Shown here: positions 7,798 through 17,800 of the stretch, piece by piece
Position numbering within the stretch: the stretch's first letter is position 1
Layout of the letters: each line of letters begins with the position of its first letter
Source of the DNA: Mycobacterium triplex
Lineage (GTDB): Bacteria > Actinomycetota > Actinomycetes > Mycobacteriales > Mycobacteriaceae
Direction: 5' to 3'
Assembly (NCBI RefSeq): GCF_000689255.1
Contig: NZ_HG964446.1
Coordinates: 4,074,734-4,138,733, forward strand
Length of the DNA: 64,000 bases
Notes under the pieces: model-generated
The model's database searches: none
What the model was told of the DNA's origin: nothing
What the model saw: only the letters and a program-made list of their open reading frames with translations
Position numbers and translations under genes: made by a program

Positions 7798-8565
7798 GTG
7801 ACCGATCGCCAAGAACGCGCAATGTCCTTTGGATCGATCGCCGAAGACTACGACGGCCTGCGACCGCAGGCCCCGCAGCAGGCGGTCGACTGGCTGGTGC
7901 CCCCCGACTGTCGGGTGGCCGTCGACGTCGGCGCGGGAACCGGACTGTTCAGCCGCACCCTGGTGGACCGAGCAGCTCAAGTCATCGCGGTAGAGCCCGA
8001 TGAGCGAATGCGCAGGGTGCTGACCGAGCGGTCCCCGGGAGTGCGGGCGCTCGAGGGGCGCGGTGAGTCGATCCCGCTCGCGGACGCCACCGCGGACGGG
8101 GTCTTCGTTTCGTCGGCGTGGCACTGGATGGATCACGAACGGGCCGTTCCCGAGATCGGTCGGGTGCTGCGCGACGGCGGCCGCTTCGGCCTGATCTGGA
8201 CGAGCCGCGACCGAGAGGTGGACTGGGTGCGCGACCTCGGCCGGCTGCCCGGCCAAGACCTCGAAGAGGTCCAGTCGGTCGACCGATTCCGGCAACGACT
8301 GCACTTCGACCTGCCCGAACCGCAGATCTTCCACAACATCGAGCGGCAGATCTTCCGGTTCGTGCGGACGATGACGCTCGAGAACGCCGTGGCGATGCTG
8401 GCGACCTACAGCCGGGCGATCATCGCCTCGCCGCAGGACCGCGCCCAGACGCTCGACCAAGCGCGCGCGGCCATGCAGGCACGCTTTCCCGGTGCCGACC
8501 TGATCGATATCCCGATGCGCGCCTGGTGCTGGCGCGCCGACCGGGTTTCCCGCGGTGACCAGTGA
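7798..8565 (+). CDS. Class I SAM-dependent methyltransferase
   Basis: 255 residues. Opens with RAMSFGSIAEDYDGLRP, typical of Methyltransf_11 proteins, then motif I VAVDVGAGTGLFSRTL (about residue 42), motif II VIAVEPDERMRRVL, and the post-I region AVDATADGVFVSSAWHWMD-like segment with DGGRFGLIWTSRDRE. The C-terminus (SPQDRAQTLDQARAAMQARFP) is characteristic of this actinobacterial subfamily. GTG start set by the leaderless promoter at 7786. It is followed by a palindromic intergenic region. Substrate unknown. Confidence 0.8.
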   Translation: MTDRQERAMSFGSIAEDYDGLRPQAPQQAVDWLVPPDCRVAVDVGAGTGLFSRTLVDRAAQVIAVEPDERMRRVLTERSPGVRALEGRGESIPLADATADGVFVSSAWHWMDHERAVPEIGRVLRDGGRFGLIWTSRDREVDWVRDLGRLPGQDLEEVQSVDRFRQRLHFDLPEPQIFHNIERQIFRFVRTMTLENAVAMLATYSRAIIASPQDRAQTLDQARAAMQARFPGADLIDIPMRAWCWRADRVSRGDQ

Positions 8566-8813
8566 TGCGGGGATGTGACTGTTCGCCGACGTGATAGCGC
8601 ATGCGCTAGCGCTTTTGAGGAACACGTCGTCCCTTCCGCGTGGTGCTGAAGTGACCAACGAGCAGACTGCTGGTCTCGAAACGCACGCATATGTATGCAT
8701 CCAGACTTTGCTCGCATCGGTGCCTCGGCACGCTAGGCTGGGCCCGCACCAATTGCACCGATGCCCCCTGAGGCCGGACCAGGCGCGCCACAACTGAAGA
8801 TCCGGGATCCGCA
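8566..8813. other. Intergenic region with a 14-base palindrome
   Basis: TAGCGCATGCGCTA at 8595-8608 is a perfect palindrome, directly followed by AGCGCTTTTG, so the stretch can fold into a G+C hairpin with a short T-run and may terminate the methyltransferase gene. The remaining sequence to 8813 shows no convincing ORF. Confidence 0.4.
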
Positions 8814-10109
8814 ATGAGATTTGTACTTGCAAGTTATGGAACTCGGGGGGACATCGAGCCGTCAGTCGCTGTCGGCCGCGAACTGCTGCGCCGAGGGCAC
8901 GACGTGCAGATGGCCGTCTCGCCCGATCTGGTGGGCTTTGCCGAAGCCTCCGGCCTCAGCGCGGTCCCATATGGGCTCGACACGCAGGAATGGCTGGATA
9001 CCTATCGCGACTTCTGGTCGTCTGCCTTCCACAACGCGTGGAAAATCCCCTCGCTGATCCGGATGTGGCGCGACCTTCGCGACTCGGTGATCCGGAGCTG
9101 GGTGCAGATGAGCAAAACGCTGACGCCGCTGGCGGACGGGGCCGACGTGCTGTTCACCGGCGAGAGCTTCATGGAAACCGCGGCCAACGTCGCCGAGTAC
9201 TACGACATGCCGCTGGCCACCCTGCACTACGTCCCGATCCGGGCCAACGGCCAACTCGTCCCGGTCGTCCCCTCGGCATTGGCCCGCTCGGCCATGAGTG
9301 TGTCCAACTGGCTGACATGGCGGATGACGAAACATCTCGAGGATGCGCAGCGCCGGGAACTGGGCCTGCCCAAGGCAACTCGTCCCGCCTCGCGACGCAT
9401 CGCCGACCGTGGCTCGCTGGAAATCCAGGCCTACGACGAGGCGTGCTTTCCCGGCTTGACAGCCGAATGGGCCAAATGGAAGGGGCAGCGGCCCTTCGTC
9501 GGCGCGCTGACACTGGAAAAGACGACGGACGCCGACGAGGAAGTCGCGTCGTGGATTGCCGCGGGGACGCCGCCGATCTGCTTCGGCTTCGGCAGCATGC
9601 GCGTCGAATCTCCCGCGGACACGGTCGAAATGATCAGCGCCGCATGCGCGCAACTCGGCGAGCGGGCGTTGGTGTGCTCCGGTTGGAGCGACTTCGACGA
9701 GGTGCCACATTTCGACAACGTCAAGGTGGTCGGCGAAGTCAACTACGCCGCAATCTTTCCCGCCTGCCGCGCGGTCGTGCACCACGGCGGCACCGGCACC
9801 ACGGCCGCCGGCCTGCGCGCCGGAGTGCCCACGCTGGTCCTCTCGATGGACCTCGTTCAGACCATCTGGGGAGCTCAGATCACCCGACTGAAGGTCGGTG
9901 CCGCCCGGCGGTTTGCCAACACGACCCGCGCGTCATTGGTCGCCGATCTGCGCCAGATCCTCACTCCGGAATACGTGGTCCGAGCCCGCGAATTCGCCAC
10001 TCGGATGAGCAAACCCGACGCGAGCGTGGCCGGCGCCGCCGATCTCCTCGAGGGCCTGGCCTGCCCGAAACGCTCGGCGATCAGCCCAGTTCTGCGCTCA
10101 GGTAGCTGA
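8814..10109 (+). CDS. GT1-family glycosyltransferase (UGT/sterol-glucosyltransferase type)
   Basis: 431 residues, GT-B fold. The N-terminal Rossmann half starts MRFVLASYGTRGDIEPSVAVGRELLRRGHDVQMAV, with the GTRGDI nucleotide/acceptor loop of sterol glycosyltransferase-like enzymes. The C-terminal half has CFGFGSMR (the GSM loop) and the donor-binding VVHHGGTGTTAAGLRAGVP with an MDLVQ-x-WG end. Related mycobacterial enzymes glycosylate glycopeptidolipids or other envelope lipids; the sugar and acceptor here are not determinable. The last 29 bases overlap the convergent methyltransferase gene. Confidence 0.85.
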   Translation: MRFVLASYGTRGDIEPSVAVGRELLRRGHDVQMAVSPDLVGFAEASGLSAVPYGLDTQEWLDTYRDFWSSAFHNAWKIPSLIRMWRDLRDSVIRSWVQMSKTLTPLADGADVLFTGESFMETAANVAEYYDMPLATLHYVPIRANGQLVPVVPSALARSAMSVSNWLTWRMTKHLEDAQRRELGLPKATRPASRRIADRGSLEIQAYDEACFPGLTAEWAKWKGQRPFVGALTLEKTTDADEEVASWIAAGTPPICFGFGSMRVESPADTVEMISAACAQLGERALVCSGWSDFDEVPHFDNVKVVGEVNYAAIFPACRAVVHHGGTGTTAAGLRAGVPTLVLSMDLVQTIWGAQITRLKVGAARRFANTTRASLVADLRQILTPEYVVRAREFATRMSKPDASVAGAADLLEGLACPKRSAISPVLRSGS

Positions 10110-11004
10110 TGGTGCGCCGAAACTCGGCCAGCAGTTCGTGATCCGGCAGCGCAAACCCGTTTTCGTCGTACAGGTCTTCGGTGGCGTACTGCGTGACCGT
10201 CCAGCCGGTAGCCGCCAGGTGCTCGCCGGCTTGACGCCGCTCGCCGACCCACACCAGATCGGCGACGTCGAAATCGAGCCCGTGCTTTTGCCAACCGCTA
10301 CGTAGGGCTCGCGCGCGTTCGTCGGTGAACACGCGCATGTCGGTGATGTTTTCGGTGGCCAGTCGGCTGCCCGGGGCGCTGAGCGCGGTGATGTTGTCCA
10401 GCAGCCGATCCTGGGCATCCGGCGGCAGATACGGCAGCAGACCCTCGGCGATCCACGCCGTCGGCGCCGCGGTGTCAAAGAAGTTGTCGCGCAGGGCGGC
10501 AGGCCAGTCATCGCGCAGGTCGACGCCGACGGCTCGACGTTCGGCGGTCGGTTCGGCGCCGATCTGAGCCAACGTGGTGCCCTTGAACACGATCACCTCA
10601 GGCTGGTCCACCTCGAAAACCACCGTGCCCGCCGGCCACGGCAACCGGTAAGCGCGGGCGTCGAGCCCGGCCGCCAAGATGACCGCCTGACGGATCCCAC
10701 TCGCGGTCGCCGCGAGGAAGAAGTTGTCGAAAAACCTTGTGCGCACGGTCATCTGCTCGCAGCGCTGTCGCGCTGTCAAGGGTGCGTCGGCGTCGTCGAG
10801 AGGAATATCACCGTCGAGCATGCGCGTGAAGAAGGGGTGGCCCACCGCACGAACCAGCGGCTCGGCGAACCGATCGTCGAGCAGCGGATCGGGTTCGCGT
10901 GACGCCAGCGCGCGAGACGCCGCCACCATGGTGGCCGTCGCTCCCACGCTGGAGGCCAGGTCCCAGCTGTCTCCTTCGGTACGCGCTGCGCCATCCGATG
11001 ACAC
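10081..11004 (-). CDS. TIGR00027-family SAM-dependent methyltransferase
   Basis: 307 residues. The family hallmark GDSWDLASSVGATATMVAASRA occurs right after the start; then AAGLDARAYRLPWPAGTVVFEVDQPEVI (leucine carboxymethyltransferase-like motif I/II) and WIAEGLLPYLPPDAQDRLLDNI. Mycobacteria carry many paralogues of this O-methyltransferase family, mostly of unknown substrate. GTG 11004 is preferred because GGACGGGGG lies just upstream and family members begin close to the RTEGDSWDLA motif. An in-frame ATG at 11082 would add 26 unconserved residues. Confidence 0.85.
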   Translation of the reverse strand: MSSDGAARTEGDSWDLASSVGATATMVAASRALASREPDPLLDDRFAEPLVRAVGHPFFTRMLDGDIPLDDADAPLTARQRCEQMTVRTRFFDNFFLAATASGIRQAVILAAGLDARAYRLPWPAGTVVFEVDQPEVIVFKGTTLAQIGAEPTAERRAVGVDLRDDWPAALRDNFFDTAAPTAWIAEGLLPYLPPDAQDRLLDNITALSAPGSRLATENITDMRVFTDERARALRSGWQKHGLDFDVADLVWVGERRQAGEHLAATGWTVTQYATEDLYDENGFALPDHELLAEFRRTISYLSAELG

Positions 11005-11098
11005 CGTTACCCCCGTCCTGAAACCGGTCCGCGAGAGCAGAAATTCGATAGCAGCCACCATAAACGACGAAGTTCGCCACACGCGTCGCAGGCGACAC

Positions 11099-11104
11099 TA
11101 AAGT
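11099..11104 (+). promoter_or_regulatory. -10 hexamer TAAAGT, leaderless
   Basis: TAAAGT, seven bases (gctctgg), then GTG 11112. Confidence 0.55.
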
Positions 11105-11111
11105 GCTCTGG

Positions 11112-11807
11112 GTGAGCAGGAACGTGTTGGCCATCGGCAGGAGCCGCTGGATGGCGATCGCGGCCTCGCTCGTCGTTTCTGCCGGCATGATTTACGCCCA
11201 AGGAACCAAGTCCACGAGCTACGTCGAGCCCCCCACCGCAAGCCCGACGGTGGCCGCGGCCGCGCCCCCGAAGGACCCGGCGACCGGACTGGGCCCGCAC
11301 GTCGCCACTCCGGCGGAAGCCGAATCGTTGGCGGCGCTGGCCGCGACCGCACCCACCGGGGCGCAGGGCTTCCAGTTCCCGCTACCCGCCGGCGTCGCGC
11401 CGGAGGACCGATTGCAGATCAAGACCATCTGGGCGGCCCGGGTCATCAGCGTGCTGTTCCCACAGATCAAGACCATCTACGGGTATCGGCAAGACCCGCT
11501 GCCGTGGCATCCCAACGGGTTGGCGATCGACGTGATGATTCCGAACCATGGCAGCCCGGAGGGCATCGAACTCGGCAACCAGATCGCCGGGTATGCGCTG
11601 GCGAATGCGAAGCGCTGGGGCATCAACCACGTGATTTGGCGGCAGAAGATCTACCCCGGTCCAAACTCGGGAGCCTGGACGGCCGACCTCGGGAACGAAA
11701 CCGCCAACCACTACGACCACGTCCATATCGCCACCGGCGGCGGCGGCTATCCCAAGGGCAACGAGGTCTACTACATCGCCTCGATGACCCCTGCGCCGCC
11801 GGAGTAG
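11112..11807 (+). CDS. Exported M15-like (D-Ala-D-Ala carboxypeptidase-fold) domain protein
   Basis: 231 residues. An N-terminal hydrophobic helix (about residues 12-27, RWMAIAASLVVSAGMIYAQ) anchors or exports the protein. A Pro/Ala linker leads to a C-terminal domain with the zinc motif pattern of Hedgehog/M15 peptidases: HPNGLAIDV (His-x6-Asp), and HYDHVHI (His-x-His) near residue 210. The family resembles the ARB_07466-like C-terminal domain often found in mycobacteria and phage lysins. A role in cell-wall peptide cleavage is inferred; activity is not established for the family. Start set by the leaderless -10 at 11099. Confidence 0.75.
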   Translation: MSRNVLAIGRSRWMAIAASLVVSAGMIYAQGTKSTSYVEPPTASPTVAAAAPPKDPATGLGPHVATPAEAESLAALAATAPTGAQGFQFPLPAGVAPEDRLQIKTIWAARVISVLFPQIKTIYGYRQDPLPWHPNGLAIDVMIPNHGSPEGIELGNQIAGYALANAKRWGINHVIWRQKIYPGPNSGAWTADLGNETANHYDHVHIATGGGGYPKGNEVYYIASMTPAPPE

Positions 11808-11893
11808 GAACTCAGCCGGTCAGGGAATGCCCGCGAGTATGCGGGCGGCACCTTTACTCGATCTTGACCCGGTATTGAATTCGGCCGCCGACG

Positions 11894-14800
11894 ATGGCAG
11901 ACGTGAGTACGCTTTCACCGGTGGAACTGGGGGTTTTGGGACCTCTCCAGGTCCGACAGGACGGGACGCCCGTCGCCATTCCGGGCGCCAAGCCGCGCGC
12001 CATCCTCACGATGCTCGGGTTGCACGACGGTTCGGTCGTGCCCGCCGACGCGTTGGTCAAGTTGCTGTGGGGTGACGACCCGCCGCGCACCGCCGCCAAG
12101 GCGCTGCAGACCCACATCTCCGCGCTGCGCCGCGTGCTGGGCGACGGCGTCGTGCTCACCGAGGGGGCGGGCTGGCGGCTAGACGGCGCCGACGTGGATG
12201 CGTCCCATTACAAAGCAGCGGCCAAGGCCGGGCGTGACGCGGCTGCCGTCGGCGACACCGGCCGAGCGGTGGTGCGTTTGGAGGAGGCGCTCGTCCTGTG
12301 GCGCGGCGCCCCCGAACTTCCCGACGGCCAGCGAGGGCTGTCCGAGAAGACACGCTGGATCGAAAGTCACGCCGCGCTGGTGGAGGATCGGGCGGACGCG
12401 CTGCTCGCCACCGGCCGCGCCGCGGAAGTCATCGGCGACCTAGAGGCGGCGGTCGCCGAGGCGCCGCTGCGGGAACGGCGGTGGGGCCAGCTGATGCTCG
12501 CCCTGTACCGGGCCGGTCGGCAGGGCGAGGCCCTCGGGGCGTATCAACGGGTGCGTTCGCTGCTCGCCGACGAGCTGGGGGTCGATCCCGGGCCGGAGCT
12601 TCGGCGGCTGGAGGCCGCGATCGTCGCACAGGATGCGTCGTTGGATGTTGCTGTGGCACAGACCCTTTCGTCAGTAACGCGTGCGGTGACATTCTTGCTC
12701 ACCGACATCGAGGGTTCGACCGCCGCCTGGGAGGCCGACCCCGATGCCATGGCGATCGCCCTCGCCCGTCATGACGAACTGGTCGAGCAGGTCGTCACCT
12801 CCCGCGCCGGGCGGCTGGTCAAAACCCGCGGCGAGGGTGATGCGACCTTCTCGGTCTTCGAACGGCCCTCTGCGGCCGCGGCCGCGGCAATTGAGTTGCA
12901 AGACGCGATCACGCACGAGCCGTGGGCGTTGCGGGAGCCCATGCGAGTCCGGATGGCACTGCACACCGGCGAGGTCGAGCTTCGCGACGGCGACTACTTC
13001 GGCCGGGCGGTCAACCGGGTCGCCCGGCTGCGGTCGCTGGCCGAGGGCGGCCAGATCCTGTGCTCCGGCGCGACCGCCGAGCTCGTCATCGACTCGCTGG
13101 CCGACGATGTCATGCTCGACGACCTGGGGATGCGTCAGCTGAAGAACCTCGCGCGGCCCGAGCATGTGTTCGAGCTGCGATTGGACACCGCCCCGGCTCA
13201 GCCCCAACCGCAAACCGCCGAGCCGCCGATGGCGCGTCCCGCCCTGCCCGCGGTGCTGGTCGGACCGGGGCCTTTCGTCGGACGCGGCCATGAACTCGAA
13301 CGGCTGCTGGCGGTGTGGCAGACCGCGCTTGCCGGTGGTGCGCCCACGGTGCTGATCGCCGGCGAACCGGGCGTCGGTAAGACGCGCCTGGCCGGTGAAT
13401 GGTCGCAGCGGGCCTATGCACAAGGAGCTGTCGTGCTGTACGGCCGCTGCGACGAGGACCTCGGCGCGCCCTATCAGCCGTTCGCCGAAGCACTGCGCTC
13501 GCTGGTGCCGTGCATGGGCGCCGACCGGGTGCGGGGACTGCGCGGCGTCGAAGCATTGTTGCCGCTCGTGCCCGGGCTGACCGATGTCGTACCCGATCTC
13601 GCTCACCGCTCTCACCCGGACCCCGAGACCGAGCGCTACGCACTTTTCGATGCCGTGGTCGCGCTATTGGAGATTGCCTCCAAGAGTGCGCCGGTGCTGC
13701 TGATACTCGACGACCTGCACTGGGCGGCCAAGCCGACACTGCTGCTGTTGCGGCATCTGCTGCGCTTCGGCGACCACGCTCGTGTGCAGATCGTCGGCAC
13801 CTACCGCAGCACCGACCTCGACCGCTCCCATCCGCTGGCCGCGATGCTCGCCGACCTGCACCGCGACGGCACGGCAAATCGCTTGAGCCTCAGCGGACTT
13901 GACGAAGACGACGTGACCGCGTACGTCGCCGAGGCTGGCTACGACGACGAGGAGCTCGCTCACGCGCTGGCCTCGGTCACCGGCGGCAACCCCTTCTTCC
14001 TCATCGAGGCCCTGCGCCACGTCGACGAAAGTGGCGGCGTGTGGGATCAGAGCACACTGCCGCAGGGCGTACGAGAAGCGGTGAGCCGCAGGCTTTCTCG
14101 ACTCCCAACCGAGACGAACAAGGCCCTCGCCGCGGCCGCGGTCGTCGGAAGCCGGTTCGCATTGGAACTGGTCGAGAGGGTGGTCGGCAGCGACCTGGTC
14201 GACGCGTTCGACGAGGCCTGCCAGGCCGGCATCGTCATCGAGGAACCCGGCGGCAACTACCGGTTCAACCACGCGATCGTCCGCCAATCGCTGCTGGCGG
14301 AGTTGGCGTCGGTGCGGCGCATGCGACTGCACCAGCGCATCGCCGCGACACTGGAGACGCTGCCCGGCGCCGACGACGAACTGCTGGCCGAGCTGGCGCA
14401 CCACTACTACGAATGCGCTTGGGCGGGAAACGCCGCCAAGGCAGTGTTCTACTGCCGCCGCGCCGCGGACCAGGCGATGGCGCGACTCGCCTACGAAGGA
14501 GCGGCCGACCTGTACCGCCACGCCCTGCACTCGCTCGAGGAGCTCGACGACGAGCTGCCGGACCGGGACGACCAAACGGCCGAGCTGTTGATTGCACGCT
14601 GCGAGGCGCTGCTGGCCGCGGGGGACGTGACTTCGGCGGCGGGTGCGGTCTCCCAATTGCAAGCTACGACAGTCGCTTCGGCGCGTTTGGCGGCATGGGC
14701 GACGTGCTTCGACGGCCAACTCTCGATGTTGATTCACCCCGAGCGGCTGGATGAGGCGGAGGTTGCGTTGGGCGCGGCCGCCGCGAAGCTCGCCCAACTG

Positions 14801-17800
14801 GACGACGCCGCCGGAGAAGCGAAGGCGCACACCGTCCGGGCTGGGTGCCTCGCCCGCCTCGGGCGAATCGCCGACTGCGAAATCGCGTTGGACGACGCAC
14901 TGACCGCGGCGCGACGGGCGCGTGAACACCGGCGCGTGAACGCGGTTCTAGCGGGTGCGCCGCTCGCGGCGTTGTGGGGACCCAACCCGGTTCCGCGGGC
15001 GGGCGGCCGGTGTCTTGACGTGGTGCGGCTGCTGCGCATCACGACCGACTCCCCCGCGGTCGAAGCCACGTCGACGCGTTGCCAGGCCGTGCTGGAGGCC
15101 TTTCGCGGACGCGCCGCCGCGGCGCGGCGGATGATCGACTCGGCCCGTCGCACCGTCACCGAGCTCGGCTTGCGCCACGCGCGCCTCGAAGTCGAACAGT
15201 TCGCCGGCATCGTCGAACTCATCGTTGACGACCCTACGGCGGCCGAAAAGCATTTGCGCAAGGCCTACAACGGCTTTCGTCGGATGGGCCTCGACGCCGA
15301 CACCGCCGAGACCGCGGCACTGCTGGGCCGCGCCTGTCTCGCACTCGGCCGAGATGCCGAGGCGGACGAATTGTGCTCCGAGAGCGAGCGTCTGGCGGGG
15401 CACGCCTTGAAGGCGTCGATGGGATGGCGCACGCTGCGGGCACACCTGCTGACACGTGGCGGTGACCACGCGGCGGCCCGGCAGGTTGCGGAGGCGGCCG
15501 TGGCATTGGCCGAGCGCACTGACGCCCTGGTTGACCACGGTGATGCATGCCTAACGCTCGCAACGGTTTTGGATGCTGCGGGCGACGCTTCCGGGGCGCG
15601 ATCCGCCGCCGAGCAGGCCGTCGGTTTGTACGAACGCAAAGGCGCCGCGGCACTGGCGGAAAGGGCGCGCGGTCTTATTGGCGAGCGCGAGATCGTCTCT
15701 GCTCGCGTCGCACCTCAACAGCACGTCGTCGAGCTGGACAATGAATGCGTGCGAGCGGTCGCCCGCGGAGATGCGGCTTTCCATCGTAGGGACTTTGACG
15801 AGTTCGAGGGATATTTCGCGGACGACATCTTCTTCGAGAGTCGTCGCAAGATACTAGGTTTCGGCAAGGCCGATCTTCGGACTGGCAGATGGCCACGCGA
15901 CGTACGACGTTCTATCGAGATGGAGGGAACGGTTCAACTCCAGCACACGGTTGTCGCTGTACGAGGCGAGCGGTTGGCTCTCTACCGAACGGAGTTAGGC
16001 AACACAGACGCCAGTCCCGGGGCGCCGCGGGAAGAGGTACTCCAGCTAGTCGGCATCGACGAGGACGGTCGGATCTCCCTGGATGTGTGGTTCGACGTCG
16101 AAGACCTTGACGCCGCGATCGCCGAACTCGATCAGGTGCACGCAAGATTCGAGCTTGAGCATTCGCAACGTCGAACGCCGGATAACGCGGCGGCCCGGAT
16201 TTATCGGCGCTTCCAAGCGTGCTTTGTGACCCGCGATTGGGCAACCATGACGGACCTGACAGCCGACGACTGCTACAGCGACGATCGTCGTCGGGTAGTC
16301 AGTGGGGGCACCATCGGCCGGGATGACGTGATCGAGAGCTTCCGGTCGGGCGCAGACCTCGGGCTCGCATACGCTACGTCGGACGCCGTTGCCACCCGTG
16401 GGGCGCGCCTCCTCCTCACCCGCGACCGATACTCTCGCGGCGACGGGAATTCCGGGGCGTTCGATCTGGATTTGCTACAGATCGTCGAGACCGATGCACG
16501 GGAGCGGATCGTCGCGTTTGTCACGCTTGATGCCGACGACTTCGACGCCGCCATCGCCGAGCTCGACGCCCGCTATCTCGCCGGCGAGGCGGCGCCCTAC
16601 GCGCACATGTGGTCGACAACCATTGAGAACTACGCCGCGCTGGGTCGGCACGAACTTCCCCCGATGACACCCGACGCCGTGACGATCGATCACCGCCGAG
16701 CGGCCGCGTTCGCGCCCGGTGAATTCCTCCAATACCTGCGTGCCGCAATCGATCAAAGCCGGCGAACCAACATCCACCCGATGGTCGTGCACCGGCTGAA
16801 TGAACTCGGCACGGTCATCACTCATACGGCGCAGGTGACTTCGCGCGACGGCTTCGAAGCCGAGTTCCAAGACGTCATCGTGTCCACGCTAACGGGCAAC
16901 TTGATCAATCGTTTCGAGCTCTTTGACGAGGCCGACCTGGACGCCGCGCTCGCGCGGTTCGACGAGCTCACCAGACCGTCACGGCGTCTGGAAAACAAGG
17001 CGAGCCGAGTGGATGCGCGCTCCATGGCGTGCTTTGTGGCCCACGACTGGGACGGGCTCGCCGAGATACTCGCCGACGACATTTTCGCCGACGATCGTCG
17101 ACGCGTGATAGGCGCGGGAGTCAGCCGCGGCGGGGATGTCCAGATCCACGATATGCAGGGGGCTGCCGCCGAGTTCGGACCGATGGACATGGCCTCGGTC
17201 GTCATTGCCACCCGTGGCGACCGCCTCACCCTCAGGCGTAGCCGTTATACCCGTCGAGATCAGCGACCCGGCGCTTTCCACATTGATGGCCTACACCTGA
17301 TCGAAATCAACGCCGACGGAAAAATAGGGGCAGCCGTCACCTTCGATCCCGACGATACCGACGCCGCCATCGCAGAGCTGGACAAGCGCTTTCTCGCCGG
17401 CGAAGCCAGCGCTTACGCGAACGTCTGGTCGGTCGTTGCGGCTAGCTACGCGGCACTGAATCGACATGAGCTGCCCCCGAGCACGCCAGACTGCGCGTAC
17501 ATCGACCATCGACGGGAGACAGCGTTCGGGCCAGGAGACCTGACCGCTTACATTGGCGGCGGGTGGGATGTCAATCAAGACATCAACATCCACGTCGAGG
17601 AAATGCATCGGTTAAACAGCCGGGCGGCATTGGTCACCTACTCGGCGTGTGAGACTTCGCGACAGGGCTTCGATGCCGAGTGGCGCGGGCTCGCCCTGTT
17701 GATGGTCGCCGGTGACAAGGTCAACCGCTGCGAGGTTTTCGACGAGGCAGACCTCGACGCTGCGATCGCTCGATTCGAGGAATTACGCCCACGGGCCCAG

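Noticed and set aside
7720..8832. 370-codon minus-strand open frame
   Set aside because: Antisense to the methyltransferase gene at 7798-8565; no motif.
12671..13615. 314-codon minus-strand frame
   Set aside because: Antisense to the cyclase and ATPase domains of the giant regulator; unstructured composition.
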